Source of the DNA: Vreelandella piezotolerans
Lineage (GTDB): Bacteria > Pseudomonadota > Gammaproteobacteria > Pseudomonadales > Halomonadaceae
Reading direction: 5' to 3'
Assembly: GCF_012427705.1 (NCBI RefSeq)
Contig: NZ_CP048602.1
Span: forward strand, 2,294,001-2,358,000
Length of the DNA stretch: 64,000 bases
Shown here: in pieces, positions 1 through 8,319 of the stretch
How positions within the stretch are numbered: position 1 is the stretch's first letter
How the letters are laid out: each line of letters begins with the position of its first letter
The notes under the pieces: model-generated
Told to the model about the DNA's origin: nothing
What the model saw: the letters and a program-made list of their open reading frames with translations, nothing else
Database searches by the model: none
Position numbers and translations under genes: made by a program

Positions 1-142
1 GAGTTTTTGCTTGAAGCTCTGCATCGCTTAGGCCCGCCAGGGTCTCTTCCAATGCATTGATGCTCTGCACACTTTTTTGCATGCGCTTGACTTCACGGTC
101 GTTCTTGGAGCCGACCACTTTACGTAACAAATTATTAATCAT
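1..142 (-). CDS. secA: SecA preprotein translocase ATPase, N-terminal fragment (runs off the window)
   Basis: The first 47 residues read from the ATG at 142 begin [20 protein letters not shown], which matches the conserved SecA N-terminus (the N-terminal helix followed by the GSxNDRxxKRM stretch). SecA is the cytosolic ATPase that drives preproteins through SecYEG. Everything after about residue 47, including the nucleotide-binding domains, lies outside the window. A short GGA 6-8 bases before the ATG is the only visible ribosome binding site. The gene is preceded on the same strand by a small reading frame with a signal-peptide-like N-terminus (222-578), as secM precedes secA in enterobacteria. 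Confidence 0.93.
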   Translation of the reverse strand, partial: MINNLLRKVVGSKNDREVKRMQKSVQSINALEETLAGLSDAELQAKT

Positions 143-160
143 GAAATTTCCAAATCATCG

Positions 161-185
161 TGAGCGCCCCATCCAGGTACGCTCA
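161..185 (-). promoter_or_regulatory. Stem-loop just upstream of the secA ribosome binding site
   Basis: On the minus strand a 6-base perfect stem (TGAGCG / CGCTCA, 161-166 and 180-185) encloses a 13-base loop. It lies between the stop codon of the small leader frame (222) and the secA start (142). It is placed where an RNA structure could respond to a ribosome paused at the end of the leader. The stem is short, so it may be chance. No structure that directly pairs with the weak GGA of secA was found by eye. Confidence 0.3.
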
Positions 186-221
186 GGTATCAGGCAAAAA
201 GGGTGGTAATCAAGCGAGGCA

Positions 222-578
222 TTATCGAGTAGGCGGGCCACGGGGCGTCACGACATCGCTTGCGGCGACGAGCGGGAGCGCAAACCGAAGAAAAGGTAAC
301 GGGCGACGGAAGGATTGGGGCTCTCGTCGCGTTTGGCGATGAAACCAGCGGCGAAGCGCGCGCCGTTTCTTCGCGATCCAATGAGACTGCGCGCGAAGCA
401 TGGCAGGCATCCAAAAGCAGATGCAAACACCACGGTCGCTGCTTCTCAACGCGTCGGATGGGTGTAAACTAGCGGGTAGTAAACAACTCACCAGCAAACC
501 AGCCAACCACCAACGCGCCAGGCCATAGCGTCGAGGACGCTTTAGCGAAGCGGATTCGATCTCTGACGTTGATGACAT
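222..578 (-). CDS. Putative SecM-like secretion-monitor arrest leader upstream of secA
   Basis: This frame encodes 118 residues and I do not recognise it as a named family. Seen directly: a basic n-region (KRPRR, 13-17), a hydrophobic core at about 21-38 (WWLAGLLVSCLLPAS), a likely signal-peptidase region around residues 39-43, an Arg/Trp-rich middle without obvious domain character, and the C-terminus TPRGPPTR with RGPP at 113-116, two residues from the stop. It ends 79 bases before secA on the same strand. An AGGAG lies 12 bases before the ATG. E. coli SecM shares this layout: a signal peptide, no other function, and a C-terminal RAGP arrest motif directly upstream of secA. Later-described monitors (ApdA, ApdP, ApcA) use RAPP or RAPG. 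I infer a ribosome-arresting leader that raises SecA translation when secretion is impaired. The alternative is a fortuitous frame; the other minus-strand frames here (190-426, 248-433) lack these features. Confidence 0.55.
   Translation of the reverse strand: MSSTSEIESASLKRPRRYGLARWWLAGLLVSCLLPASLHPSDALRSSDRGVCICFWMPAMLRAQSHWIAKKRRALRRWFHRQTRREPQSFRRPLPFLRFALPLVAASDVVTPRGPPTR
443..470 (+). promoter_or_regulatory. Candidate promoter for dciA
   Basis: TTCTCA (443-448), a 16-base spacer and TAAACT (465-470) each match four of six sigma-70 consensus positions and face dciA. A transcript from here would start near 477 and would be antisense to the first part of the secA leader frame (477-578). 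Confidence 0.3.
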
Positions 579-689
579 GCTGTGGACTGGCTCCTGAGCG
601 TGTTAGGCTCTGTCTATTGGCGGTCAATCACAGGTGATGCACGTAGTAACCAGTACGACGCCACTCGCAACACCCTAGGAATCAAGTTG

Positions 690-1160
690 ATGAGTATAAA
701 GGTTAAGCGTTCTCGCGCACAGCCCATTGCCCAACTGCTAACCAAGTCAGGCGGCGTCGGCCAGCTCATGCGACAATCACGCTTGATCGATCAAGCACAG
801 CGGCATCTCCGTGCTCATTTACCCGAAGAGATGCGTGAACATATTTTCGTAGGCGGTTTTAGCAATGGGCGCTTGACCCTCATCAGCGGGCAAGCGAGCT
901 GGCTGACGTGGCTACGCTACGAACAATCTCGCCTGTTATCGCTGCTTCACCAGCTCCCTGGCTTTGAGGGAGTGACAGGGTTCACCCTTAAAGTGCGCCC
1001 CGTACGCCCCATCGAGTCACCCAGACGCTTCACGCGAACGCTTTCCGACAGTGCGGGCAAAACCCTGGCCGAATGCGCCAAAGACGCTGACAGCCTCAGC
1101 CTCAAACATGCCCTAGAGCGCCTGGCCTCTCACGCTCGCCCGAAAGACACCAAAACGTAA
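690..1160 (+). CDS. dciA: DciA-family (DUF721) replicative helicase loader
   Basis: This 156-residue protein starts at ATG 690, chosen for the AGGA about 9 bases upstream and because the family N-terminus begins here; the open frame runs back to 582 without family-like sequence. The central part (about residues 35-110) is the DUF721 region, with the typical LRVxVxSxxWxxxLRY-like stretch visible as LISGQASWLTWLRYEQ. DciA is the ancestral loader of DnaB helicase in bacteria lacking DnaC or DnaI, and it is usually found beside secA and lpxC, as here. The gene is divergent from secA and convergent with lpxC. The C-terminal tail (after about 115) is variable and basic. Function is assigned by family and location. 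Confidence 0.85.
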   Translation: MSIKVKRSRAQPIAQLLTKSGGVGQLMRQSRLIDQAQRHLRAHLPEEMREHIFVGGFSNGRLTLISGQASWLTWLRYEQSRLLSLLHQLPGFEGVTGFTLKVRPVRPIESPRRFTRTLSDSAGKTLAECAKDADSLSLKHALERLASHARPKDTKT

Positions 1161-1185
1161 TTTAAAAGCGCCTCCCCTTACACGC

Positions 1186-1212
1186 AAAAAGCACCGCCGA
1201 AGCAGTGCTTTA
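1186..1212 (-). terminator. Intrinsic terminator at the end of the dcw cluster (lpxC)
   Basis: On the minus strand a 7-base stem (AAAGCAC / GTGCTTT, 1188-1194 and 1205-1211) with a 10-base loop is followed by a T-run (the complement of A at 1186-1190). It lies 60 bases after the lpxC stop. In the plus direction only three Ts follow, so it may act weakly for dciA too. Confidence 0.75.
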
Positions 1213-1272
1213 TAGATGGGGAGCCATGTCACGTTTTCAACTCAACGCCCCAGACATTTTTATTTTGACGAA

Positions 1273-2184
1273 TTACGCCATCGCTGGAGCCGCATAAGAG
1301 ATGGGTGCCACGGCTTTCTCTTCTTCGAACGTGACAATTTCATAGGCATCAGGCTGAGCCATTAGCTCACGGCACAGCTGGTTATTGAGCGCATGGCCTG
1401 ATTTCACGCCGCGGAATTCGCCAATCAAACTATAGCCCAACTGATACAGGTCACCGATGGCATCTAGCACCTTGTGTTTGACGAACTCATCTTCATAGCG
1501 CAGGCCACCTTCATTGACGATACGGTAATCATCAACAACGATCGCATTCTCGAGGCTGCCCCCAAGAGCCAAATTGTTGGAGCGAAGGTACTCGAGATCG
1601 CGCATGAAGCCAAAAGTTCGCGCACGGGAGACTTCTTTGACGAACGACGTGGTCGAAAAGTCGATCAGCGCAGTTTGCTTCTGCTGCTCGAAAACCGGAT
1701 GGTCGAAATCGATGGCAAACGACACTTTAAAACCTTGGTGAGGCAAAAAAGTGGCTTCTTTATCACCATCGGTCACACCAATGCGGCGCTTGATGCGAAT
1801 GAATTTCTTGGCCGCCTCTTGCTCCAAAATGCCCGCAGACTGAATCAAAAAGACAAATGGGCTGGCGCTACCATCCATGATGGGCACTTCCGGGGCACTG
1901 ATATCGACGTAGGCATTATCGATGCCCAAGCCCGCAAAGGCGGACATAAGGTGCTCGACGGTCGCGACTTTGACACCTTCATAAGAGAGCGCCGTGCACA
2001 GCGTGGTGTCTTCAACCAGTTCGGCACGGGCAGGCACATGTACCACGGGATCCAGATCGGTTCTGACAAACACAATGCCGGTGTTGGCCGGTGCCGGACG
2101 CAAAGCCATATGGACTTTTTTGCCGGAGTGCAGACCCACTCCAGTGGCGCGAATGACGTTTTGTAGTGTGCGTTGTCTGATCAT
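1273..2184 (-). CDS. lpxC: UDP-3-O-acyl-N-acetylglucosamine deacetylase (LpxC)
   Basis: LpxC is the zinc amidase that performs the committed step of lipid A synthesis, removing the acetyl group from UDP-3-O-acyl-GlcNAc in the cytosol. The 303-residue length is typical. Visible active-site signatures are VEHLM (catalytic Glu77, zinc-binding His78), HKVLDAIGD (zinc-binding His and Asp near 237-241) and SGHALNN (general-acid His near 264). It is the last gene of the dcw cluster, 156 bases after ftsZ, with a terminator downstream. E. coli LpxC is regulated by FtsH proteolysis through a C-terminal tail; the C-terminus here ends in small hydrophobic residues (YAAPAMA), so a similar degron is possible but unproven. 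Confidence 0.97.
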   Translation of the reverse strand: MIRQRTLQNVIRATGVGLHSGKKVHMALRPAPANTGIVFVRTDLDPVVHVPARAELVEDTTLCTALSYEGVKVATVEHLMSAFAGLGIDNAYVDISAPEVPIMDGSASPFVFLIQSAGILEQEAAKKFIRIKRRIGVTDGDKEATFLPHQGFKVSFAIDFDHPVFEQQKQTALIDFSTTSFVKEVSRARTFGFMRDLEYLRSNNLALGGSLENAIVVDDYRIVNEGGLRYEDEFVKHKVLDAIGDLYQLGYSLIGEFRGVKSGHALNNQLCRELMAQPDAYEIVTFEEEKAVAPISYAAPAMA

Positions 2185-2275
2185 GGGTAGTGGTCAAGCT
2201 CTAATGACGGCGGCTTGCAGCAAGCTGCTACAGGATCCGCAAAGGAAGAAAGTTATCAAACAGTGTTCACTTTAA

Positions 2276-2316
2276 CAGCAAACGAGCGTTTTAACCAATA
2301 AAACTCTCGTTTGCTG
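2276..2316 (-). repeat. 11-base perfect inverted repeat between ftsZ and lpxC
   Basis: CAGCAAACGAG (2276-2286) and its exact complement (2306-2316) flank a 19-base loop. On the minus strand the stem is followed by TTAAAG, not a T-run, so it is not a canonical intrinsic terminator. It could stabilise the ftsZ 3' end, be a processing site, or attenuate lpxC. Confidence 0.6.
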
Positions 2317-2340
2317 CTGCAATGAACCCGATGGCGGGGG

Positions 2341-3525
2341 TTAATCCGCTTGACGACGCAGGAACGCGGGGATATCCAAGTAGTCGTCGGCATCCGCTGC
2401 ACGACGCTTTTCAGCACGCGGCTTTGGCGCTGCATCGGGAGCTTCGGCGCGTGCCGTGGCTTGCTGGCGCATGACAGTGGGTTGCTGCAATTTACGATAA
2501 TCGGAACCACCGGCTTCCGCCGCAGAGCGACGAGCCGGTTCTCGCGCCGCCGTCGCCTTGGCTTTGCTACCATCCAGTCCGGCCGCCACCACCGTAACGC
2601 GCAGCTCATCGGACATTTCCATATCGATGGAGGTACCCACCACGATGGTCGCCTCTTGAGATGCAAATTCTTGGACCGTTGCACCCACATCGTTGAATTC
2701 GCCGATGGAAAGATCCGGGCCTGCGGTAATGTTGACCAGAATACCGCGCGCGCCATGAAGATCGATATCCTCGAGTAGCGGGCTGCGAATGGCTTTTTCA
2801 GCGGCTTCACGGGCGCGGTTTTCCCCCGTAGCGCCGCCGGTCCCCATCATGGCCATGCCCATTTCTGACATGACGGTGCGCACATCGGCAAAGTCCACGT
2901 TGATGATCCCTGGGCTGGTGATCAGCTCTGCAATACCCTGCACCGCGCCCAGCAGCACATCGTTGGCTGCGCTGAACGCCGTCAGCAGCGTGGCGTTCTT
3001 GCCTAGGACCGACAGCAGCTTTTCGTTGGGAATAGTGATCAACGAGTCGACATGCTCGGAGAGCTCTTTCATTCCCTCTTCTGCCGCACGCATTCGCTTG
3101 GGCCCTTCGAAGGGGAAGGGGCGTGTCACCACGGCCACCGTCAAAATGCCAAGCTCTTTGGCGACTTGCGCTACGACGGGCGCCCCGCCAGTGCCGGTGC
3201 CGCCGCCCATACCTGCCGTAATGAAGACCATGTCGGCGCCGCTCAGCAGTTCGGCAATGCGCTCACGGTCTTCCATGGCCGCCTGCCGCCCTACTTCAGG
3301 GTTAGCACCTGCCCCGAGCCCTTTGGTGATTTCACCACCCAACTGCAGCACCGTCTTTGCCGATACGCGCTTGAGGGCCTGAGCATCGGTGTTGGCGCAA
3401 ATGAACTCGACGCCTTCGATGTTGCTTTCGACCATATGGTTGACAGCGTTACCGCCACCGCCGCCAACGCCCACTACTTTGATGACCGCACTGCTCGAGG
3501 GTGCGTTATCTACCAATTCGAACAT
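2341..3525 (-). CDS. ftsZ: Cell division GTPase FtsZ
   Basis: This tubulin homologue polymerises into the Z-ring at midcell. It has 394 residues from ATG 3525, which follows AGGAG at ideal spacing; the frame extends further upstream into ftsA without family sequence. Seen: an N-terminal nucleotide-binding start ([12 protein letters not shown], 18-28), the tubulin signature GGGTGTGG (107-114), and a conserved C-terminal peptide [15 protein letters not shown] that binds FtsA and ZipA. Residues about 320-375 form the usual variable Ala/Arg-rich linker. It follows ftsA by 34 bases, so the two are co-transcribed. Confidence 0.98.
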   Translation of the reverse strand: MFELVDNAPSSSAVIKVVGVGGGGGNAVNHMVESNIEGVEFICANTDAQALKRVSAKTVLQLGGEITKGLGAGANPEVGRQAAMEDRERIAELLSGADMVFITAGMGGGTGTGGAPVVAQVAKELGILTVAVVTRPFPFEGPKRMRAAEEGMKELSEHVDSLITIPNEKLLSVLGKNATLLTAFSAANDVLLGAVQGIAELITSPGIINVDFADVRTVMSEMGMAMMGTGGATGENRAREAAEKAIRSPLLEDIDLHGARGILVNITAGPDLSIGEFNDVGATVQEFASQEATIVVGTSIDMEMSDELRVTVVAAGLDGSKAKATAAREPARRSAAEAGGSDYRKLQQPTVMRQQATARAEAPDAAPKPRAEKRRAADADDYLDIPAFLRRQAD

Positions 3526-3559
3526 AAGCCCCGTCTCCTGAACCGCGCTTGCGGCCCTA

Positions 3560-4849
3560 TCAGAAATTTCCTTTGAACCAGCCTTTGATTCTTGCCAGCG
3601 CCGAATGGCCATCCTTGATATCACGCCGGGCTAATTCGTTACGCCCTTTATGGGCCGCAACGCCTCCCCCGTGGCTTTCTAGGCCTTGCCCATGACGCGT
3701 TTCCTGCAGTGCATAATGCAGCAAACCAACGCCCGTCGCATAGATAGGATTGCGAACCACATCTGCCAAGCCTCTGACATTTTGCGGGCAGGCAATACGA
3801 ACCGGCATGTGAAATATCTCTTCTGCCAGCTCGCTTACACCCTCCATGCGCGAAGTGCCGCCGGTGAGCACCACACCCGCAGCCACCATATCTTCATAGC
3901 CGCTGCGGCGTAATTCGTCTCTTACCAAGGTAAACAGCTCTTCGTAACGCGGCTCGACCACCTCTGCCAGCGCTTGGCGTGACAGATCTCTGGCCGGACG
4001 ATCACCGACACTGGGAACCTTGATCATCTCATCACTTGCCGCTAACTGGGTTAGCGCGCAAGCATACTTCACTTTGATCTCTTCAGCGTGCTGCGTCGGG
4101 GTACGTAACGCCATAGCAATATCGTTAGTGACTTGATCACCGGCAATGGGAATCACCGCCGTATGACGAATGGCACCTTCGCTGAAAATCGCCATATCGG
4201 TCGTGCCGCCACCAATATCGACCATGCACACCCCGAGCTCTCGCTCGTCTTCGGTCAGCACGGCCATACTCGACGCCAGCTGTTCGAGAATGATCGCGTC
4301 GACATCCAAACCACAGCGTCGTACGCACTTCTCGATATTCTGGACGGCGTTGAGGGCTGCCGTGACCAAATGCACTTGCGCTTCCAGACGAACGCCCGAC
4401 ATGCCCAGCGGCTCTCGGATGCCCCCTTGGGCGTCGATCGAGAACTCCTGAGGCAATACGTGCAGTACGCGTTGGCCTTCGGAGATCGCCCGCGCGCGAG
4501 CAGAATCGATCACCCGGTCGATATCGGACGGCGTCACTTCACGCTCTTTAATGGCCACTACGCCATCGGAGTTCATCGAGCTAATATGACTGCCCGCCAC
4601 ACCCACATACACCGAGTGGATATCGCAACCTGCCATCAACTCCGCCTCTTCGACAGCACGTTGAATCGACTGAACCGTTGATTCGATGTTGATGACGACA
4701 CCACGCTTCATGCCGCGCGACGGATGAGAACCGATACCGGCAATTTCAATTCCACCGTCATCGGTGGGTTGACCGACTATTGCGACGACCTTGGACGTTC
4801 CAATGTCCAGCCCGACAACCATATTGGATGCGTTGGGTGAGCCTGCCAT
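3560..4849 (-). CDS. ftsA: Cell division protein FtsA (actin-like Z-ring membrane anchor)
   Basis: FtsA is an actin-fold ATPase that tethers FtsZ to the inner membrane and recruits later division proteins. It has 429 residues. Seen: the phosphate-1 motif [13 protein letters not shown] (14-26), the SHI/FtsA insert region after it, the phosphate-2-like [14 protein letters not shown] near 200, the adenosine motif [14 protein letters not shown] near 335, and a C-terminal amphipathic helix ([10 protein letters not shown]) that acts as the membrane-targeting sequence. AAGGAGA lies about 12 bases before the ATG. Unusually, 314 non-coding bases separate it from ftsQ upstream, whereas these genes often overlap in other gammaproteobacteria. 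Confidence 0.98.
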   Translation of the reverse strand: MAGSPNASNMVVGLDIGTSKVVAIVGQPTDDGGIEIAGIGSHPSRGMKRGVVINIESTVQSIQRAVEEAELMAGCDIHSVYVGVAGSHISSMNSDGVVAIKEREVTPSDIDRVIDSARARAISEGQRVLHVLPQEFSIDAQGGIREPLGMSGVRLEAQVHLVTAALNAVQNIEKCVRRCGLDVDAIILEQLASSMAVLTEDERELGVCMVDIGGGTTDMAIFSEGAIRHTAVIPIAGDQVTNDIAMALRTPTQHAEEIKVKYACALTQLAASDEMIKVPSVGDRPARDLSRQALAEVVEPRYEELFTLVRDELRRSGYEDMVAAGVVLTGGTSRMEGVSELAEEIFHMPVRIACPQNVRGLADVVRNPIYATGVGLLHYALQETRHGQGLESHGGGVAAHKGRNELARRDIKDGHSALARIKGWFKGNF

Positions 4850-5163
4850 GAGTCGGTAAATCTCCTTGCCATTGTTTTAATGAATACGGCGGGTACATTA
4901 TTTGCCTGAGCAAAAAAGAGCTTCCGCCAAATTAAAATTAGTAACGTTAAACTTGAAACTCGCTGATGCGGGTTAACCGCTGACTGGATAATAAAAACAG
5001 ACCCACAGCTCCGCTCGACACATAGTATAGAAACAATAGACGCTATACGACTAGTCCGTACCCACGATAATTGGCTTTAGCCGCAATTTAAACCCCATTT
5101 GCGGCTTTTTCAGCGTTGGCGATCACTCACCTTTACCCGCTTTTTGCACATTGTCATCGAACG
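4850..5163. other. Non-coding spacer between ftsQ and ftsA
   Basis: Apart from the ftsA ribosome binding site (around 4862-4868) and a hairpin near 5079-5110, I see no gene here. The stretch is A+T-richer than its surroundings, especially 4905-5050, with many stop codons in all frames. No sigma-70 promoter on the minus strand for ftsA could be picked out with confidence. Confidence 0.6.
5079..5110 (+). terminator. Terminator-like hairpin pointing against the operon
   Basis: An 8-base stem, AGCCGCAA (5079-5086) paired with TTGCGGCT (5099-5106), with a 12-base loop is followed by TTTTT (5106-5110) on the plus strand. On the minus strand, the direction of all flanking genes, the hairpin is not followed by Ts. 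No plus-strand gene that it could serve is apparent upstream. Confidence 0.55.
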
Positions 5164-5892
5164 TTACTCTGCACTGGGAGTGGACTCATTTTCCTGAAAC
5201 TCTGTTTCTCCATGCCAAGCGACCGCTACTCCGTTAGGGTAACGCAAATCGATGTAACGAATATGATCACTGACATTCGCCAGCTCGCGCTGCCATGAGG
5301 CTGACAATCTCGCTAAACGCTCGCCGTGCTGGCGGCGACCCAGCATGACCCAGGCACCACTGGATAGCTGCAAACGCCAAGCTCCGCGCGGTTCTAACCG
5401 CAGCTGAGAGAGGGATAGCGATAACCCGGCAAAATGGGGTAACAAGCGCTGATAGTAAGCCAACACCTCTTCACTGCTGCCACTTGGTCCTGCCAAGTCG
5501 GGAAGCCCTGCCGGTACGGTTAGAGGCGCAAAAGCAAACGGCTCGCCTTCGGGATTCAAAAGAAAGTCATCGTTCCAGCGCGCCACTGGCGTCTGCTCTA
5601 CCAGTTCGAACACCAACGCATTCGGCCACTCACGCGAGATTCGCACTTCATTGAGCCAGCCGATGGTGAGCGCACGGCGCCGAAGCTCCCCCAAGTCAGC
5701 CGATAGCCACGTTGCCTCTTGTACCAAGGGTGCTAACTGAGTGCGCAGATAGTCGGCGCTGACGTACTCCCATTCGCCTCGTATCGACACGCGCTCGATG
5801 GGGCGATCCAACCATAGCCATAGCGCTCGACCACCGGCACCCAGCAGCAGCGCCAATAGCACAACGCCCAACCATGCGTTGCGTTTTTTCAT
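5164..5892 (-). CDS. ftsQ: Cell division protein FtsQ
   Basis: FtsQ is a bitopic inner-membrane protein that links early and late divisome proteins through FtsB and FtsL. It has 242 residues from ATG 5892, preceded by AAGGGA; the longer open frame upstream overlaps ddlB and lacks family features. Seen: a short cytoplasmic tail (MKKRNAW), a single membrane segment at about 8-24, a POTRA domain starting with IERVSIRGEWEYVS (about 33-100), and the beta domain to about 220. It lies 22 bases downstream of ddlB, in the order found in most gammaproteobacteria. Confidence 0.95.
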   Translation of the reverse strand: MKKRNAWLGVVLLALLLGAGGRALWLWLDRPIERVSIRGEWEYVSADYLRTQLAPLVQEATWLSADLGELRRRALTIGWLNEVRISREWPNALVFELVEQTPVARWNDDFLLNPEGEPFAFAPLTVPAGLPDLAGPSGSSEEVLAYYQRLLPHFAGLSLSLSQLRLEPRGAWRLQLSSGAWVMLGRRQHGERLARLSASWQRELANVSDHIRYIDLRYPNGVAVAWHGETEFQENESTPSAE

Positions 5893-5914
5893 AACGTCCC
5901 TTTTACCGAGCCCA

Positions 5915-6853
5915 TCATGATGCGCTGGCCGCTGAGAGGGCAGTCTGTAGGATCCGCAAGACCAACTCGTCGAAGCCAATACCTGCGTGGGCAGCCGCCT
6001 GCGGAACGAGACTATGATCGGTCATTCCCGGCACCGTATTGACCTCGATGAGCCAGAACTGACCTGACGTGTCACGCATGACGTCAATACGTCCCCACCC
6101 CTCGCCTCCTACAGCGGCAAACGCCTCTTTGCACAACGCTGCCAGGGACTGCTCATCCTCCCAGGATAGACCACAGGGTAAGTGATACTGCGTAGTGTTG
6201 GCGATGTACTTGGCTTCGTAGTCGTAGAAACCGCCTGGCACCTCGACGCGAATGGCAGGCAAGACATCATTTCCCAGCAGCGCTACGGTGTACTCATCGC
6301 CGACGACAAATCGTTCGGCCATTACACGCGCATCGAATTTGGCCGCCTCCGTATACGCCGCTCGAAGCTCTTCTTGGCTCTTGACGATACTGATGCCCAG
6401 GGTGGAGCCCTCATGCACCGGTTTGACCATCATCGGGAGCCCGAGCCGCTCGACCACAGCGACCCAGTCGGCGCGCTCGTCGAGCATGATGCACTCAGGC
6501 GTGGGCAGGCCTACGGCCTGCCACACCTGTTTGGTGCGCTGTTTATCCATTCCCAGCGCAGAGGCCAAGACGCCGCTTCCAGTGTAGGGTACGCCCAGCA
6601 GCTCTAGCGCCCCTTGAAAGGTACCATCCTCTCCACCGCGACCATGCAGCGCAACGAACACCGCGCTGGGATCCAAGCGCTCGAGCCCAGCGAGGCCGCC
6701 CTCTTTAGGGTCATAACCGATCGCGTCGACACCCTGTCGCCTCAGGGCAGCTAAAATCGCCGCGCCACTTTTGAGAGACACCTCTCGCTCGGCGGAAATG
6801 CCGCCATATACCACGACGACGCGCTCCAAGGAGCCGACTTGACTGCCGTTCAT
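5915..6853 (-). CDS. ddlB: D-alanine--D-alanine ligase (DdlB)
   Basis: This cytosolic ATP-grasp enzyme joins two D-alanines for the MurF step. The 312-residue length is typical of DdlB. Seen: [17 protein letters not shown] (14-30), which carries the D-Ala-binding loop (family motif [14 protein letters not shown]), the [12 protein letters not shown] motif near 70, the ATP-grasp lysine region [15 protein letters not shown] near 145, and the metal-binding [18 protein letters not shown] near 265. The start ATGA overlaps the murC stop by four bases, indicating translational coupling. Confidence 0.97.
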   Translation of the reverse strand: MNGSQVGSLERVVVVYGGISAEREVSLKSGAAILAALRRQGVDAIGYDPKEGGLAGLERLDPSAVFVALHGRGGEDGTFQGALELLGVPYTGSGVLASALGMDKQRTKQVWQAVGLPTPECIMLDERADWVAVVERLGLPMMVKPVHEGSTLGISIVKSQEELRAAYTEAAKFDARVMAERFVVGDEYTVALLGNDVLPAIRVEVPGGFYDYEAKYIANTTQYHLPCGLSWEDEQSLAALCKEAFAAVGGEGWGRIDVMRDTSGQFWLIEVNTVPGMTDHSLVPQAAAHAGIGFDELVLRILQTALSAASAS

Positions 6854-8319
6854 AACGCCACCTCATCCAACTCCAATCTGGCCTGCGCCAAACGTAGCGA
6901 AATACCGCCCACGTCCCCTGCCCCCTGAGTAATTAGGATATCTCCGGGACGTAACACGTTGGTCAGCAAAGCGGGCAGTTCATGCTTGTGCTCGACAAAT
7001 AGCGGATCGACCTCGCCTCGCTGGCGAATAGAACCGGCTAGTGTGCGCCCTTCGGCTCCCGGCAGCACGGCTTCGCCCGCACTGTACACGTCCAAGAGCA
7101 CCAGCGTATCTACTTGGGAAAGAACACGCACGAAGTCTTCGTAGAGATCCCGCGTTCGGCTGTAGCGATGGGGCTGGTAGAGCATCACCAACCGGCGGTC
7201 GGGCCAACCCGCTCGCACGGCTTGAATCACCATGTCGACCTCGCGGGGGTGGTGCCCGTAGTCGTCCACCAGCATGACCTCACCTCCCCCCGTGGGGGCA
7301 GGGAAGTGTCCATGCACTTGAAAACGACGTCCAACACCTGCAAACCCGGTAAGGCCCCGTTGAATCGCCTCATCGCTAACGCCTGCGTCCGTCGCCACTA
7401 CGATCGCCGCCATAGCATTGAGCGCGTTATGCCGACCCGGCATGGCTAGTCGAATGGCCAACGGTGCAGCGCCACCTGGACGCAGCGCAGTGAACGACAC
7501 TTCGCCACCTTGCTGTGCAAAATCGACGATACGGTAGTCGGCATCGTCATCGAAGCCATACGTCACGAACTGCCGTTTTACTTGCTCACATAAACCGCGC
7601 ACATGCGGGTCATCTATGCACAGCACGGCCAATCCATAAAAAGGCAGATTATGTAGAAATTCGATGAAGGTGCTTTTGAGCCGCTCGAAGTCACCGCCAT
7701 ACGTCGCCATATGGTCGGCATCGATGTTGGTCACGATCGATACCATGGGCTGCAGGTGCAAAAACGACGCGTCGGACTCGTCGGCCTCGGCCACCAGATA
7801 ATCGCCCTCGCCCAAACGGGCATTGGCGCCTGCACTCGTCAGCTTGCCACCGATGACGAACGTTGGGTCCAACCCTCCTTCTGCGAGTAGCGTGGCCGTC
7901 AAGCTAGTCGTGGTGGTTTTACCATGGGTACCCGCCACGGCAATGCCGTGGCGAAAACGCATCAACTCTGCCAGCATCTCGGCACGACGCACCACCGGCA
8001 CCCGGTGCTCATGGGCCCAGCGTATCTCAGGGTTGGTTTCATCGATGGCGCTGGAGACGACGACCACGTCAGCCCCTCGAACATTTGCTTCTGCATGGCC
8101 GATCGCCACCGTGACACCGCACTGGCGCAGCCGCTCTACTACGGGGGATGCTTTCATATCGCTACCGCTGACTTGGTAGCCTTGGTTCGCCAATACCTCG
8201 GCGATTCCGCACATGCCTGCCCCACCGATACCCACGAAATGCAGCCGCTGAATACGACGCATACCGGGGCCCGACGGACGGACCCCTTGCGGCGGCATGT
8301 TAGTCACTGAATCGGTCAC
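6850..8319 (-). CDS. murC: UDP-N-acetylmuramate--L-alanine ligase (MurC)
   Basis: MurC is the cytosolic ATP-dependent ligase that adds L-Ala to UDP-MurNAc, the first amino acid of the stem peptide. It has 489 residues. Seen: an N-terminal Rossmann-type UDP-binding start ([17 protein letters not shown], about 27-43), the Mur ATP loop [11 protein letters not shown] near 130, the central-domain [15 protein letters not shown], and the C-terminal [11 protein letters not shown]. It overlaps both neighbours by four bases (murG upstream, ddlB downstream). Confidence 0.98.
   Translation of the reverse strand: MTDSVTNMPPQGVRPSGPGMRRIQRLHFVGIGGAGMCGIAEVLANQGYQVSGSDMKASPVVERLRQCGVTVAIGHAEANVRGADVVVVSSAIDETNPEIRWAHEHRVPVVRRAEMLAELMRFRHGIAVAGTHGKTTTTSLTATLLAEGGLDPTFVIGGKLTSAGANARLGEGDYLVAEADESDASFLHLQPMVSIVTNIDADHMATYGGDFERLKSTFIEFLHNLPFYGLAVLCIDDPHVRGLCEQVKRQFVTYGFDDDADYRIVDFAQQGGEVSFTALRPGGAAPLAIRLAMPGRHNALNAMAAIVVATDAGVSDEAIQRGLTGFAGVGRRFQVHGHFPAPTGGGEVMLVDDYGHHPREVDMVIQAVRAGWPDRRLVMLYQPHRYSRTRDLYEDFVRVLSQVDTLVLLDVYSAGEAVLPGAEGRTLAGSIRQRGEVDPLFVEHKHELPALLTNVLRPGDILITQGAGDVGGISLRLAQARLELDEVAL

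Noticed and set aside
160..472. Plus-strand frames at 160-342 and 260-472, and minus-strand frames at 190-426 and 248-433
   Set aside because: They overlap the better-supported 222-578 frame in other phases, have no ribosome binding sites and no recognisable features.
1474..2166. 230-codon plus-strand frame opposite lpxC
   Set aside because: Antisense to a well-conserved gene; its sequence has no protein-like pattern and follows from the codon bias of lpxC.
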